DNA from: Daedaleopsis sinensis
Lineage: Eukaryota > Basidiomycota > Agaricomycetes > Polyporales > Polyporaceae
Length of the DNA: 64,000 nucleotides
NCBI GenBank assembly: GCA_033807695.1
Contig: CM066307.1
Coordinates: 1,922,001 to 1,986,000, forward strand
Reading direction: 5' to 3'
Shown here: positions 43,768 through 54,213 of the stretch, one piece after another
Numbering within the stretch: the first letter of the stretch is position 1
How the letters are laid out: each line of letters opens with the position of its first letter
Position numbers and translations under genes: made by a program
Notes under the pieces: model-generated
The model's database searches: none
What the model saw: the letters and a program-made list of their open reading frames with translations, nothing else
Told to the model about the DNA's origin: nothing

Positions 43768-44538
43768 GCTGCGAGTGCACCATGCCATGAACCTCGTGAA
43801 GGCCAGGGAGCTTCCGAGGGTGTCGTGATAGACTGTACGACCATGGACCTACGGACTCGACGCAGCGCGGCGACACGAACACCCATTTCTACATGCGCAT
43901 TTCTTCTACCCGTCCCCTCTCTGAGTTACAGTATGCCTACTCCTGCTCCGCATCGTTCCCCTCATATGTTGTGTTTGATTAGTGTGCGCATGGTGCTATT
44001 GCGCCGTTATGTGCTTGTAATATTATGTATGCCCCTCAGCAGGACGACTTAGACTAAGACTTTGTGCCATATCAAGTCCCCGTGATGTTCGTGCTGACGA
44101 TCTTCACGCGCAGACATCGACCCACATATATGAGGACGACATTGTCCCTTCCTCTGGCTTCCACTCATTCAACGACGACCGTCCTCTTCATTATTCTCCG
44201 CGATCGATACCGCCAGATATCTACACAGCGCCCCAGGCCGTTCTAGATGTCATCTCGCTCGCACACAACGTCACCAACTTCCGCAACGTAACCAAAGAGG
44301 ACAATGCGGTTCCTATTGTTACTCGTGCTCTGAACCATACTGCATCATTTCTTTCGTCAGAGGTGTCAGCAGACAGAACCCACTCCATCCGGCTTCGTGC
44401 GGCTTGTTGAGTTCTCATTAACATTCACCTGCGGCGCACTCGGGATATATAGAGCGAGCAACGTAGCAACTTCCGCTGGGTGCTTGTGCCGAGGGCAAGA
44501 CTAAATTGTCACTTCCAGGTCACTACTAAACATAACTC
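43768..44538. other. Intergenic region
   Basis: Holds the 3' flank of the GBD/FH3 gene and the promoter of the next gene. No coding sequence is recognised. Confidence 0.6.
44444..44452 (+). promoter_or_regulatory. TATA box of the first Rossmann-fold gene
   Basis: The sequence gatatatag lies about 90 bp before the ATG at 44,539, at a spacing also seen for the genes at 46,763 and 50,200. Confidence 0.6.
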
Positions 44539-45861
44539 ATGTCGAACAGAACTCCTATAGTCCTCACTGGTGCCACTGGTACGGATGCCTTCAAAATGAA
44601 GTCATGATTATCTCTGCCATCCGACTAAACATTGCGCATAGGTTACATTGGCGGCTCCGTCCTCGCACGACTTCTAAACCATTCCTGCGCAAACACATTC
44701 GACATAACTACCCTCACGCGCAGCACTGACAAAGCGAAGTTTCTTGAGACAAAGTTCGGAGCGAAGGCCGTCGTCGGTACTCATGAAGAACTAGACCTCG
44801 TCGAGAACCTAGCAGAGACTGCCCACGTGTTCTTCAACCTGGTGAGGACTCTAGTAGCTCCGAGGGTCTTACTGCACCATCGTTCAGCTTTGCTCTGTAG
44901 GCCGGTTCAGACAATGTACCGCTCGTCGAGGCAATCCTGCGTGGAATGAGGAAGAGACATGCTAATCTCGGAGACCTCCCCATTCTCATACATACGGTGA
45001 CTTGACTTCCTTGTTTCCTCTCACACTTCGCATTCACGCTCATCTACAGTCGGGAACCGCGAAGTTGATAGACGATGCAAAAGGGCAACACTCCTCCGAC
45101 ACCATCTACGACGACCTGAACGTGATCCAGCTCAGGTCCATAGCAGATGGTGCTCCTCACCGGGCTGTCGACCTTCTCGTCATTAATGCGGACAAGCAAG
45201 GCTTCGTCCGCACGTACACGGTGCTTCCTTCCACGATATACGGAATCGCCGACCACGATCTCGCCCAAACCTCTGTAGCGAACAGAACATCAATCCAAAT
45301 TCCTACCCTCATCAAAGCCGCGATCGCGCGCAAGCGTGCCGGCATGGTTGGTGAAGGTAAAGCTATCTGGCCGAACGTGCATATCGACGATGGTGAGTGT
45401 TATGAGTCATGACATGGCTCTTTCAGTTTTCCGAGCACGCTTCGCGTCTTCGACAAATTCCAGCTTAAGCTTAACAACGCTGCGTGCTGATATTATGAAT
45501 AGTGGCAGACCTGTACATCGTCCTATTCGATTCGATCATACGCTACCCCGACAAGACGGGGCACGGCTGGGAAGGCTTTTACTTCGGCGAGAACGGCGAG
45601 CACAGCTGGTACCAGATCAGCAAGGCGATCGGCGACGCCCTCGTCAAGCTCGAGGTCATCGAAGATCCCGAGCCCACATCATTCACTGCCGACGAGCTGC
45701 CCAAGTACTTCGGCAGTGAGGAAAAGGCCTTGTCGCAGTGGGGCACGAACGCGCGCTGCCGTGCAAATCGGAGTCGAATGATCGGCTGGAGGCCGAGGTT
45801 TACGTCTGAGGATATGCTGGAGAGCATCATACTAGACGCTGAGGCGATTGTGAAGTCGTAG
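44539..45861 (+). CDS. NAD(P)-binding Rossmann-fold protein (epimerase-like) 1
   Basis: Predicted cytosolic NAD(P)-dependent enzyme of the atypical/extended SDR type; the substrate is unknown. The protein starts MSNRTPIVLTGATG. Intron 1 falls inside the glycine-rich nucleotide motif, which reads TGATGYIGGSVLARLL after splicing. Further exons give FDITTLTRSTDKAKFLETKF, VVGTHEELDLVENLAET, ILRGMRKRHANLGDLPILIH, SGTAKLIDD, RTYTVLPSTIYGIADHDL and GKAIWPNVHIDD. The last exon begins ADLYIVLFDSI and holds GHGWEGFYFGENGEHSWYQI. About five introns of 50-100 nt fit. It is intact, unlike its paralogue 1 kb downstream, and both share every intron position I can see. Confidence 0.82.
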
Positions 45862-46188
45862 AGGTGAAACTGTATTCTAATAACTGGAGCAAACGATTGA
45901 CGTTAGTTGTGACCTATACAGCTCAATGACGAGGTCGAGGTGATTCATCCGAAATGCCTCACCTTCGAGTGTATGTCATATTCGAGAAGTTCGCAAAAGC
46001 TTTCCGGAAACGTGCAATTGCACGCCTTCCATGATATGAGATCCACCACCGAGAACCTCTTCGTCAGGGAAACAATCCGGGACGGTTGTCGATGGGAGGA
46101 GTCTGAGGAGGTCCAGCGCTTTCCGCCCTCCGAGCACACTGCAGGAGACTGCAGGAGACTGTGTGACAGCGGCGCTAATTTAAATCCA

Positions 46189-46400
46189 GCACACTGACTC
46201 CAAACTCGAACTCACTGCTCAGACTCCCACCACTGCTTCAACCATCATCGACATCGCCAGCAAGTTGTTGGATGACTCTAATAAGATCCAGCCTCATGAC
46301 TTTCTGGAGGACGTCGGCATTGTTTATGGCTACGCTAGCGATATACTTTCCTCGGGTCACAATCAAGCCACGGCCATTAAATCCAAACCAAGGTTTTCTC
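46189..46400 (+). pseudogene. Orphan coding-like fragment
   Basis: An open stretch after a taa reads TDSKLELTAQTPTTASTIID and then KLLDDSNKIQPHDFLEDVGI without a good start codon. It may begin at an acceptor-like tccag near 46,188. The composition looks like a helical protein, but no neighbouring exon or family is recognised. It could be a relic of a lost gene or a chance frame. Confidence 0.3.
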
Positions 46401-46675
46401 TCAAGTTTTCGCGCCGTGGCGCGAAGACGGTATGTCATGCCATATCTTCATTCATAAGGCTGTCACATCGACTGTGAGTACAGAAATCGCAGCGTTAATG
46501 ACTTCATCGCCAACTAGTCCGGTAAGTCGGGGAAACAAGGCAGACAGTAACCCCACTACGCATCTTCCTTGATTACCAAGCACTTACTCAGCTACCTGGA
46601 TCATGTGGGTATGGTTCCGAAGAAGATCGAGGTGGTGAGAGTCCTAGATACGGATTTAGGCCTTCAAGAGATTCT

Positions 46676-46681
46676 ATAAAG
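46676..46681 (+). promoter_or_regulatory. TATA box of the second Rossmann-fold gene
   Basis: The sequence tataaa lies about 85 bp before the ATG at 46,763. Confidence 0.6.
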
Positions 46682-46762
46682 CGAACTCCTGAGGGACAGA
46701 ACAACCCGACTCGAAGTCCGCCCACCAACGAGTACTGTGACACTAACACTGAATAGCAAGAC

Positions 46763-48039
46763 ATGACAGAGAGCGGCAGAACGTCTATCTTCCTGACCGG
46801 TGCTACCGGTAAGACCACTCCCGGAACTATGCTACTGTCTTTTGCTGATCCCGGGTTGTCTACAGGCTATATTGGAGGCGCCGTCCTCGCTAGACTGCTT
46901 GACCATCCCAAGGCAAACACGTTCGACATCACCGTACTTGTCCGCAACGCTGAGAAGGCAGACATCCTCAAGTCAAAGTTCGCTGTCAAAGTGGTCGTCG
47001 GCACGCACCAAGAGTATGACAAGATCCACGACCTCGCCATGCAATCGCAAGTTGTGTTCCAGCTTGTGAGTACGACAAGCCTCTACTGCTCCACACGACT
47101 GATTCATGACACTCTTCCAGGCGGAATCTGACGACGTGCCGTTTGCGAAGGCCTTCCTCAGCGGTCTGAACGACAGGCACGACAAGATAGGCGACATCCC
47201 GATCCTCATCCACACCGTACGTCAGAAATTCTCCGAGGATGTGGCCGATGCTCATAACTTCCCGCAGTCTGGTACCGGTCTACTCAAGGACGACGCGCGG
47301 GGCGAGTACGCGACTGAGACGATCTACAGCGACTTAAACGTCGAGCAGATCAAGGCCATCCCCGACACCGCGTTCCACCGCAACGTCGACCTGCTCATCG
47401 TGGACGCGGACACCCAAGGCTATACGCGCAGCCACATCGTCCTGCCTTCGACGGTCTACGGCATCGCCACGCACCCGCTCGTCGACGCTGGGGTGTCTAA
47501 CCCGTACTCCATGCAGGTGCCTCAGCTCATCAGGGCCGCCCTCGACAGGAATCGTGCTGGGGTGGTTGGTAAAGGGAAGGCGTTCTGGCCTGACGTGCAC
47601 ATCGACGATAGTGAGTCTTTATAGTCGGCGCGGCATCCGTGCTCTCAGACTATATGTGTACTGACCTGCGCCTTCCCCTACTAGCCGCTGATCTTTACAT
47701 CGTGCTCTTCTCGGACTCGATCGTCAACAATCCGGATCAGACCGGCCACGGCTGGGCTTTTACTTCGGAGAGAACGGCGAGCATACATGGTACCAGATCA
47801 GTAAGGTTATCGGCGAGGCCCTCGTCGAGCTCGGGATCACCATCGAGGCCGAGCCGACTGTGTTCAGCGTCGAGGAGCTCGTCAAGTACTGGGGGAGCGA
47901 GTACTGGGGCTGGTACAACGGCTCGAACTCACGCTGTCGTGCGGATCGCAGCAGGGCGATTGGGTGGAAGCCAAGGTACACATCGGAAGATCTCTTGAAG
48001 AGTATCCTGCCGGAAGTGAAGGCGAATCTCAAGAAGTAG
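46763..48039 (+). pseudogene. NAD(P)-binding Rossmann-fold protein (epimerase-like) 2, frameshifted
   Basis: Paralogue of the gene at 44,539, with the same exons. It starts MTESGRTSIFLTGATG, joined by splicing to YIGGAVLARLLDHPKANTFD, then VVGTHQEYDKIHDLAM, GTGLLKDDARGEYATETIYS, RSHIVLPSTVYGIATHPL and GKAFWPDVHIDD. In the last exon the first copy has cacggctgggaaggctttta, and this one has cacggctgggctttta. Four bases are missing at about 47,756. The frame then runs into unrelated Ser/Arg-rich sequence. The correct downstream frame (FYFGENGEHTWYQISK to the stop at 48,037-48,039) is still open for about 95 codons, so the change is recent or is a sequencing error. A truncated product is possible. 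Confidence 0.75.
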
Positions 48040-48206
48040 TCGGGGGTAGATCACAACGGGATATATTGAGGCGATTCGTACAGTAACAGACTGGATCACC
48101 CGATAGAAGTTCAAGCCCTAGGTGTTTGTCGAATAGCGTGTAGCGAGCAAAAGTGAGGGAAAGAACGTTGTAGAAACATGAAGACTGCAGTAAGATTTAC
48201 TAGCAG

Positions 48207-49407
48207 TCATCGCCTTCGACGCAACCCACAGAAACTAAGCATATAGCCAAATGCCTTTTGGGAGGCATCCCATCCATGAACGAACCATCGTATGACGGCG
48301 AGCACTTGAAGTGCTCTACGTGCGGTTGGTCGGCAGCGACACACACCCGCACAGCCCTTCTCTTTGCCAACGAGCCATTGAGCATAGCGTGTGCATATCC
48401 ATGGATGCTTGCCGGTAGAACCATTGAACATCTACAAGCTGTGTCAGCATTCCTTGATCGACATATCGAGCATGGGCGAGAGACGTACGTCCAACAAGAA
48501 GAGGAGTGCTTTTCCCACACACAATACATCCCAAGAGTAGGGATCAAGGCGCGGCACTCCATAGCTTAGGCTAAGGCTCAAATGTCCTAGATCCACTGGG
48601 GGTTGTGCGCGCGGACCCAGTTCGAAGCGGCGTGAGAACCCAAAGTCGATGATATATATCTTGTTCACTTCGAGGTGCTTGTGATACATGACCGTGGCCT
48701 TGGGAGATATAACTGTGTTATCGAGAGCGAAATCCTGACAACATACACCAATCTTTAGCGATAGTCCTACTGGAGCCATGCTTAGGGACCGTACCATATG
48801 TGCGATATGCTGCCTATGAAGATACTCCATGCCCTGGGTGCACGAGTATCAAAGTTAAAATGTGTTCTTAGTCTGTCATGATATGACAAAAGCCAACCGT
48901 ACCTCTACAATCTGATAGAACCCGTCGATCGCTGCGCGCAGTAAAGACCCGCCGCCGTGGCGTTCGATACCGGTTTCATCACAGCCAGGCATGATCAGAA
49001 GCGGTGGCTCGTCGCGCACGATTTCGACCGGAAGAGTATGGTTAGGTGAAGAGAGGTCGTTCTGGAGGAGGTGCTCGTAGATCTCTACTTCAGGTGAGCC
49101 AGGCGGGATGATTTTGATCACCCACGGACGAATATGGCGTTCCTGATGGGTCCCAAAGACGACCTGCTATAATATGGGATGGGTCAGCAAGCGAGCAGGT
49201 CATTATTGCAGCAGAACGAACAGGTTTCATCGTGCGCGGGAGATCGCTAATGCCCTTGGCTCGTATTGCTGGGTGTTCAAGCAGCCATGGAGGGACCTTG
49301 AACCACGGATCTATGTCTGAGCCACATCGTAGAACTGGGTTCTCTCCCAACCATGAAGGAAGCCGAAACCTGGTCTGAGCTTCATGTTCTCCGGCTATGC
49401 CACTCAT
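48207..49407 (-). CDS. Basidiomycete kinase-like protein A
   Basis: Divergent eukaryotic-type kinase fold protein. The start MSGIAGEHEAQ is at 49,407. Exons run through PSWLGENPVLR, PPWLLEHPAIRAKGISDLP and then the N-lobe PWVIKIIPPGSPEVEIYEHL, which holds the presumed beta3 lysine and alphaC glutamate. Next come PPLLIMPGCDETG, EYLHRQHIAHM, and an intron, then DFALDNTVISPKA; the catalytic loop thus reads HMD with the downstream Asn kept. The DFG equivalent is KIYIIDFGFSRRFE. A last exon gives ICTRYAQWLVGKEKGC and CRCRPTARRALQVL, equivalent to the conserved Arg region near the kinase C-terminus. Lys, Glu, Asp, Asn and DFG are all present, so activity is plausible. It ends at 48,207. The family function is unknown. 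Confidence 0.75.
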
Positions 49408-49564
49408 CGTTCGGAGCGTGAGGAGGAGGTGGTGGTGGTGGAAGAGGCGACCTCCAAGACCCGTGACCGTGACATGCCGAAGGCTGAGGTTGCCAAGAGA
49501 ATCTGAGTTGTCTCGTGGGTGCGGTGAGGTGGCGATATGTAATAAGAAATATACGACATCATCA

Positions 49565-49715
49565 TGATGGGGGAAGAAAGACAACTTCCGAAGACTCGAT
49601 GCTTATAGATCTCTGCTTCCGCAGAGTCAGGCTGGATAATCTTTGCGACCCATTCAGGCCCAGCATCTAGGTCCAGAAGTGTACCGAGAATTTCATCTAG
49701 CTGTTGTGAGAGCAT
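49565..49715 (-). pseudogene. Kinase-like N-lobe fragment
   Basis: Reads MLSQQLDEILGTLLDLD and PEWVAKIIQPDSAEAEIYKH, then LSSP. This matches the N-lobe segment PWVIKIIPPGSPEVEIYEHL and its following LSSP in the intact paralogues. The rest of the kinase is absent and the frame continues into low-complexity sequence. It is most likely a relic of a duplicated copy upstream of kinase A. Confidence 0.6.
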
Positions 49716-50199
49716 GATACTTAGTTCGCAACAGAGAAACCAACCGGTCTCAGTATGTAGGGGAGATCATCTATCCCCTGTGCAGGCTCTGCCGCGCCTT
49801 CGCCATATACACACGCCTATCGAAGCGTTATCGCTTTCTTTTGTGTCGAGTTGCTACTAGCCTCGCGAAGCCGTGTGCCAGATACAAGTACAGTATGACC
49901 CCACCCTTCTTTCCTTTACCGAGCAAGCGCAAGGCACAGAGTGCTCCGCTGACCCACCCGAGAGCGGCCAATGCCGGCACAAACAAGCATATAGGAGGTG
50001 CCCGATGACCCTCGACTCAGGCTCAACTCGGTGTCTGTTCAACCACATCCTTCCCGCATCCGGAGGGATACCGCGCTGTTTTTCCGACACCCAGGGTGCC
50101 CGCCCGGTATATAACGCGTACGCTACACGCCCGTCCCCCTTGACTTTACAGTCATAAGACAGCCTGTCGAGACGGGGCCCCAATTGCAAGAGCCCGAAG
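49716..50199. other. Divergent intergenic region
   Basis: Separates the kinase fragment (minus) from the epimerase gene (plus). No coding sequence is recognised apart from the TATA box listed separately. Confidence 0.6.
50108..50115 (+). promoter_or_regulatory. TATA box of the extended SDR gene
   Basis: The sequence tatataac lies about 90 bp before the ATG at 50,200, in a GC-rich setting (cccggtatataacgcg). Confidence 0.65.
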
Positions 50200-51268
50200 A
50201 TGAAAATCGCAATAGCAGGTTGCAACGGGTCCGTCGGCTCTCGCGTCGTCCTGGCTGCAATCTCTCAGGGCCACACCGTCGTTGGCATCGACTCCGCACC
50301 CATCCCTGACGTCCTTGTGCATCTGAAAGGGCGCGTTGACTACAACGTCACCTTCCATGAGGCGGACGTGCGCGATTATGATGCATGCCTGAAGCTGCTG
50401 AAGGGCTGCGAGGGCGTAGTGAACCTCGCTGCGATGCGCACGCCTGGCGATTACGTCGTCGAGGCACACAATACGTGAGTGTGCGATCGCAAAGCTCGTG
50501 CACTATGGGGGGCACATATCGCTGACAACGTCGTGTACGTCGCAGCAATGTCGTGATATCGTGGAACATCCTGCGGGCGTCGGCGGAGGTACGGTGCATG
50601 ACCGACACGACAGTATAGATGCCATGAGTTGATCACGATCGTTACGCAGCTGGGCATCAACCGCGTCGCACAAGCGTCGTCCGTGAATGTCATCCCACTC
50701 GTGTGGACCGAGCGCAAGGACTTCCAGTACTTCCCGCTCGACGAGGACCACCCGTGCCGGCCAGACGAGCCGTACGGTCTTTCCAAAGTGTGCGTAGCCC
50801 CCAGCTTCCTCAAGCTGCATTCCTATCATCGCCAGTGACGGCTGACAGGCACACGCCAACAGAATTATGGAGCTCCAGGCGGACACAATCGTCCGCAGGT
50901 ACCCGTCGATGCGCATCGCGAGCCTGCGCCTGAGCTGGTCCCTGCCGAGTCGCGAACATGCGATGCGAGACGACCCCGAGCGGCGGAGGTCCGACCTATG
51001 GGGGTACGTCCAGGAGGACTCGGGTGCGGAGGCATTCCTGCTCGCGCTAACGGATGAGAGCGGGCGGTGGGCCGGGCACGAGGCGTTCTTCATCACCGCG
51101 CCCGACGTCGCGAACGAGCTGCCCGCGGTCGAGCTGTGGGAGCGGTACTGGAAGGAGGTGCCGATCAGGGAGGGCAAGGACTTGAGCACGGACAATGGGT
51201 TCTTCGATTGCTCGAAGGCGAAGAGGCTGTTGGGGTGGGTGCACAGAAACCCTGGGGAATCAATGTAG
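50200..51268 (+). CDS. Extended SDR / NAD-dependent epimerase-dehydratase family protein
   Basis: Predicted NAD-dependent sugar-nucleotide epimerase or dehydratase; the substrate is not determinable. It starts MKIAIAGCNGSVGSRVVLAA, a GxxGxxG nucleotide motif, followed by HTVVGIDSAP with an acidic residue for NAD. Later segments are ADVRDYDACLKLLKGCEGVV, NLAAMRTPGDY, then after an intron NVVISWNILRASAE, and then GINRVAQASSVNVI with the active-site serine region. The motif YGLSK follows (Tyr-x-x-x-Lys). The long last exon gives ADTIVRRYPSMRIASLRLSW and ends DCSKAKRLLGWVHRNP, typical for extended SDRs. Three or so short introns are used. The stop is 8 bp from the stop of the convergent NPR3 gene. 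Confidence 0.85.
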
Positions 51269-51276
51269 AACGCGGT

Positions 51277-53918
51277 TCATGATGGATGGAGGAATGTTTG
51301 CAGCTAAACGTATGGTCAAATGATGAACAAGTGCGGCGTTAGAGACATTTGGAGAACGTACGTATTCCTCGTAGTGATGGATGACCTCTCGCAGGTTCTT
51401 CCGCGAGATCTCTGCTCGATACAAAATCTCGTCGTCCGAGCATTTGCCGTCGAAGTATTGGTGTATCCTGCAGCGCCGTGCACATTAGCGCGAGAGCCTC
51501 AAGGCAGCATAACGGGCCACCTACCGCTCAAAGCGCCTGACTATGTGAGGATCTTTGCCCTCAGACATCCCGGCGAGCCACCGCCGTTCAAAAGGCGCCG
51601 CGCGCGCAGGGTCTCTGATCATCGACGCGATATTGTCGTTCCCGCCACTCTGGTAGTACTCGTCCCACTTGCCCTCGTCCGCGCTGCTCGACAAGAACTC
51701 TTCATCGTACTCGTCAGCCTTCTCGCGCCGGTCCCGGTCCTGCGCTTCGTCGTCGCTGTCCGCCTTGATGTCCTCCGCTTCCTCCGAGTCTCGCCGCCGT
51801 GCCTGTTTGCGCGCAGTCTTGGGGGACAGTGACACCCAGTAGTCCACCGGGCTCGACTCGGACACGGGCTCGAGCACCGGTCCGCCCTTCTCGTCTTCGT
51901 CGTCCACGCCCCTCCGTCCCCGGCCGCGTCCTCTGTCGCGTTCGGTACCGCGTTCCCGGCTGCGGCTGACGCTCCGCGCCCGAGACCGCGACCGCTTGCG
52001 CATGACGTGCTCCTCCCAACGTTTGCGGACGCGCTTCTTGAGTTCCTCGGTGGCGATGATGCGGATGCGGAGGTGGAGGCGGATGAGGAGGTCGCGCTTG
52101 AGCATCCAGAGCACGACGTCGAAGTAGAGGGGGATGAGCTCCTTAGAGCGCACGACCGTCGCGTAAAAGTGGTTCGCGGACTGGGCGTGCGTCGCGGTGG
52201 AGATCGTCGCGAGAAGCTTCGGCAGAGGCGGGACACCTGCTTGCGCGAAGGTGGCGGCGAACTGTTCGGAGAGGACGGCGAGGCTAGATGGGCGCTCGTG
52301 AGACGGACTTCGATTCGGACGAGACACGGGACGTACGGTTCTGGGAATTTCTGGGGGATAGAGAACACAGTTTTCAGCCCCTGGTGGACGACATCTACGA
52401 CCTTCGCCCTGCGATGGAGGACAAGCCAGCGGACGGCGGGGTATACTTGCGATTCGAGATTCCAATCGAGCAGACTCGCCATGTCAGCCAAACTGAGATT
52501 GACGGTTGCCAGGTCAATGAATCTCAGGAGCTGTTCAGCCAAGTCTCTCTCTTCTGGGTGCAGCTGTGCAGTGCGCAATTGCATGTACAGCTCGTAGCCC
52601 TGCTCGTCGTCGTCATCTAACCGCAGGAGCGCCTTCCATGGTGTGAGCGCGGGGAGCCTCCACGCGAAGCTCATTTCGGGACCCCAGGCGTTCGGCTCGC
52701 CGTCCTCTTCGTGGACCTCTTCCTCTGGTTCGACTTCTTCTTCTGCGTGTAGAAGAGAGTCGAGATGCGGAGGGAGCTGTAGTTCGAGGGGAAGATCGTG
52801 GAGAGTTATGCGGGCAATATCTTTCTTCCCGATAGATTCGTACAAGGTTTGCATCGCAGGTGCGATGGATGACACCTTCAATGCTTCATACATGAAGTCG
52901 GCGAAAGATTCACCTGCATTGCATCGTCTGATTAGTACCATGTAAATGGAGATAAGGGACATTATGCACCTTTATTGGCATACTCGTCCTTCAGTAAGCT
53001 CAGCCGTTCGCACTCCGTCTCCACGTACTGGTGTAGGACCTGCTCCTGGTACAGGACCGCCGTCACATTGAACGCGATTTGTTCATACATCGTGTCGAAA
53101 TACTTTGCGATATTGCCCGACGCCGAAGACGATGGGTCCGGCAGGTCCAGCACCAGCACAAAGTGGAACGTCTTGATCCCCGAATCTCCAGTAGTCTGCA
53201 CATGCAGCGCGCGCCCTGAGTTCTGCTCACCTCTCTCCATGCGCTCCGGCGTTAGGTTCCTCTCCTCAACCTGCGGCGACTGCCCCTTCTTCGACCCCCG
53301 TCCCCGCGCGGCCGCCCTCGCCTTGTCCGTCTTGAACCTCCACCCGCCGTCCCCGTCCGCGCACACCGGATGGCCGATAAACGCGAGGTCGTCGACGACA
53401 AGCTCGAATTTCTGGTGGCACATCGAGCTCTGTGGGCAGAGTATCTGCGCAAGAAACTCGGTCGAGTACCCGAGCAGCGTGTCGTACTCGTCTCCCGTCT
53501 CCATGCACCCCGCGCACGCCCCCCTGCCGCACTGCCCGCACCCGAGCGCAAACGGTGACGCGTCATCGTTCCGACCGGATCCGTCCTTGGATGGCGACGC
53601 GCGCCGCGAGGTGGGGTGTGAGGGCAGGTGGCGGCTGAACGAGACGGCTCGAGGACGCCGTACGCTGGGCCGCTGCCAGAAGTACTCGGAAAGGTCTTCA
53701 GGCGCGGGCGTAGACGCGTCACTCTTCTCCTCCGCAGTGTGCTCAGTACTGCTAGCAGCACGCCAGGGATTGTCCCATACCGAGCCAGGAAAGTCGTTTG
53801 TCGGGAGCGGACGCGCGAGGCGAGGTGTTGTTTGGGGCGACGGGGGCCAGTGGTACACAAGATTCGAACCTTTCGCCGAGGATGTGACGAGCAGAATGCA
53901 AACTAGTGTTTCGCTCAT
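51277..53918 (-). CDS. NPR3: NPR3, nitrogen permease regulator 3 (GATOR1/SEACIT subunit)
   Basis: NPR3 with NPR2 and IML1 forms the complex that inhibits TORC1 at the vacuole when amino acids are scarce. The start at 53,918 gives MSETLVCILLVTSSAKGSNL followed by VYHWPPSP, the typical N-terminus. The long first exon also holds LGYSTEFLAQILCP, CHQKFELVVDDLAFIGHPV and FHFVLVLDLPDP. An intron near 52,966-52,916 joins NKG to ESFADFMYEALKVSSIAPAM. Later exons include LRFIDLATVNLSLADMASLL and YFDVVLWMLKRDLLIRLHLR. An Arg/Ser-rich insert follows. The C-terminus is DPHIVRRFERIHQYFDGKCS, then RAEISRKNLREVIHHYEEY and LQTFLHPS. At least four introns are needed. The RS-type insert of about 30 residues is an unusual addition. 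Confidence 0.88.
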
Positions 53919-54213
53919 TGCTCAGAACGCATAGGAGGTTTAGAGGAGACGGTCGCGATGGTGGTGAGGACACAGGATTCATGAAGTTGTAGCAGCGCTT
54001 GTGCATGAGGAGCTGAGCGCTTCAGGTTCGGGCACGCACGACACACGGAATCATGGTCACCTACACTACTACTAGCTTATATGATTGTAGAAACCGTCTA
54101 AAAGAGTATCAATAGTCGCACATACTGCACACTCAAGTCCGTACGAGCCAGATCCGTGTAAGTCCTATGCAGTCCAACTAGTAGGTCCAAGTCCGGGCGC
54201 AAATGCTCTGCGC

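Larger units (their letters stand above)
45862..46762. other. Intergenic region between the Rossmann-fold paralogues
   Basis: Mostly non-coding. It contains one coding-like fragment (46,189-46,400, listed separately) and the TATA box of the next gene. Confidence 0.6.

Noticed and set aside
51619..52962. A 447-codon minus frame inside NPR3
   Set aside because: Its second half is an Arg/Ser-rich shadow of the true NPR3 exon in another frame.
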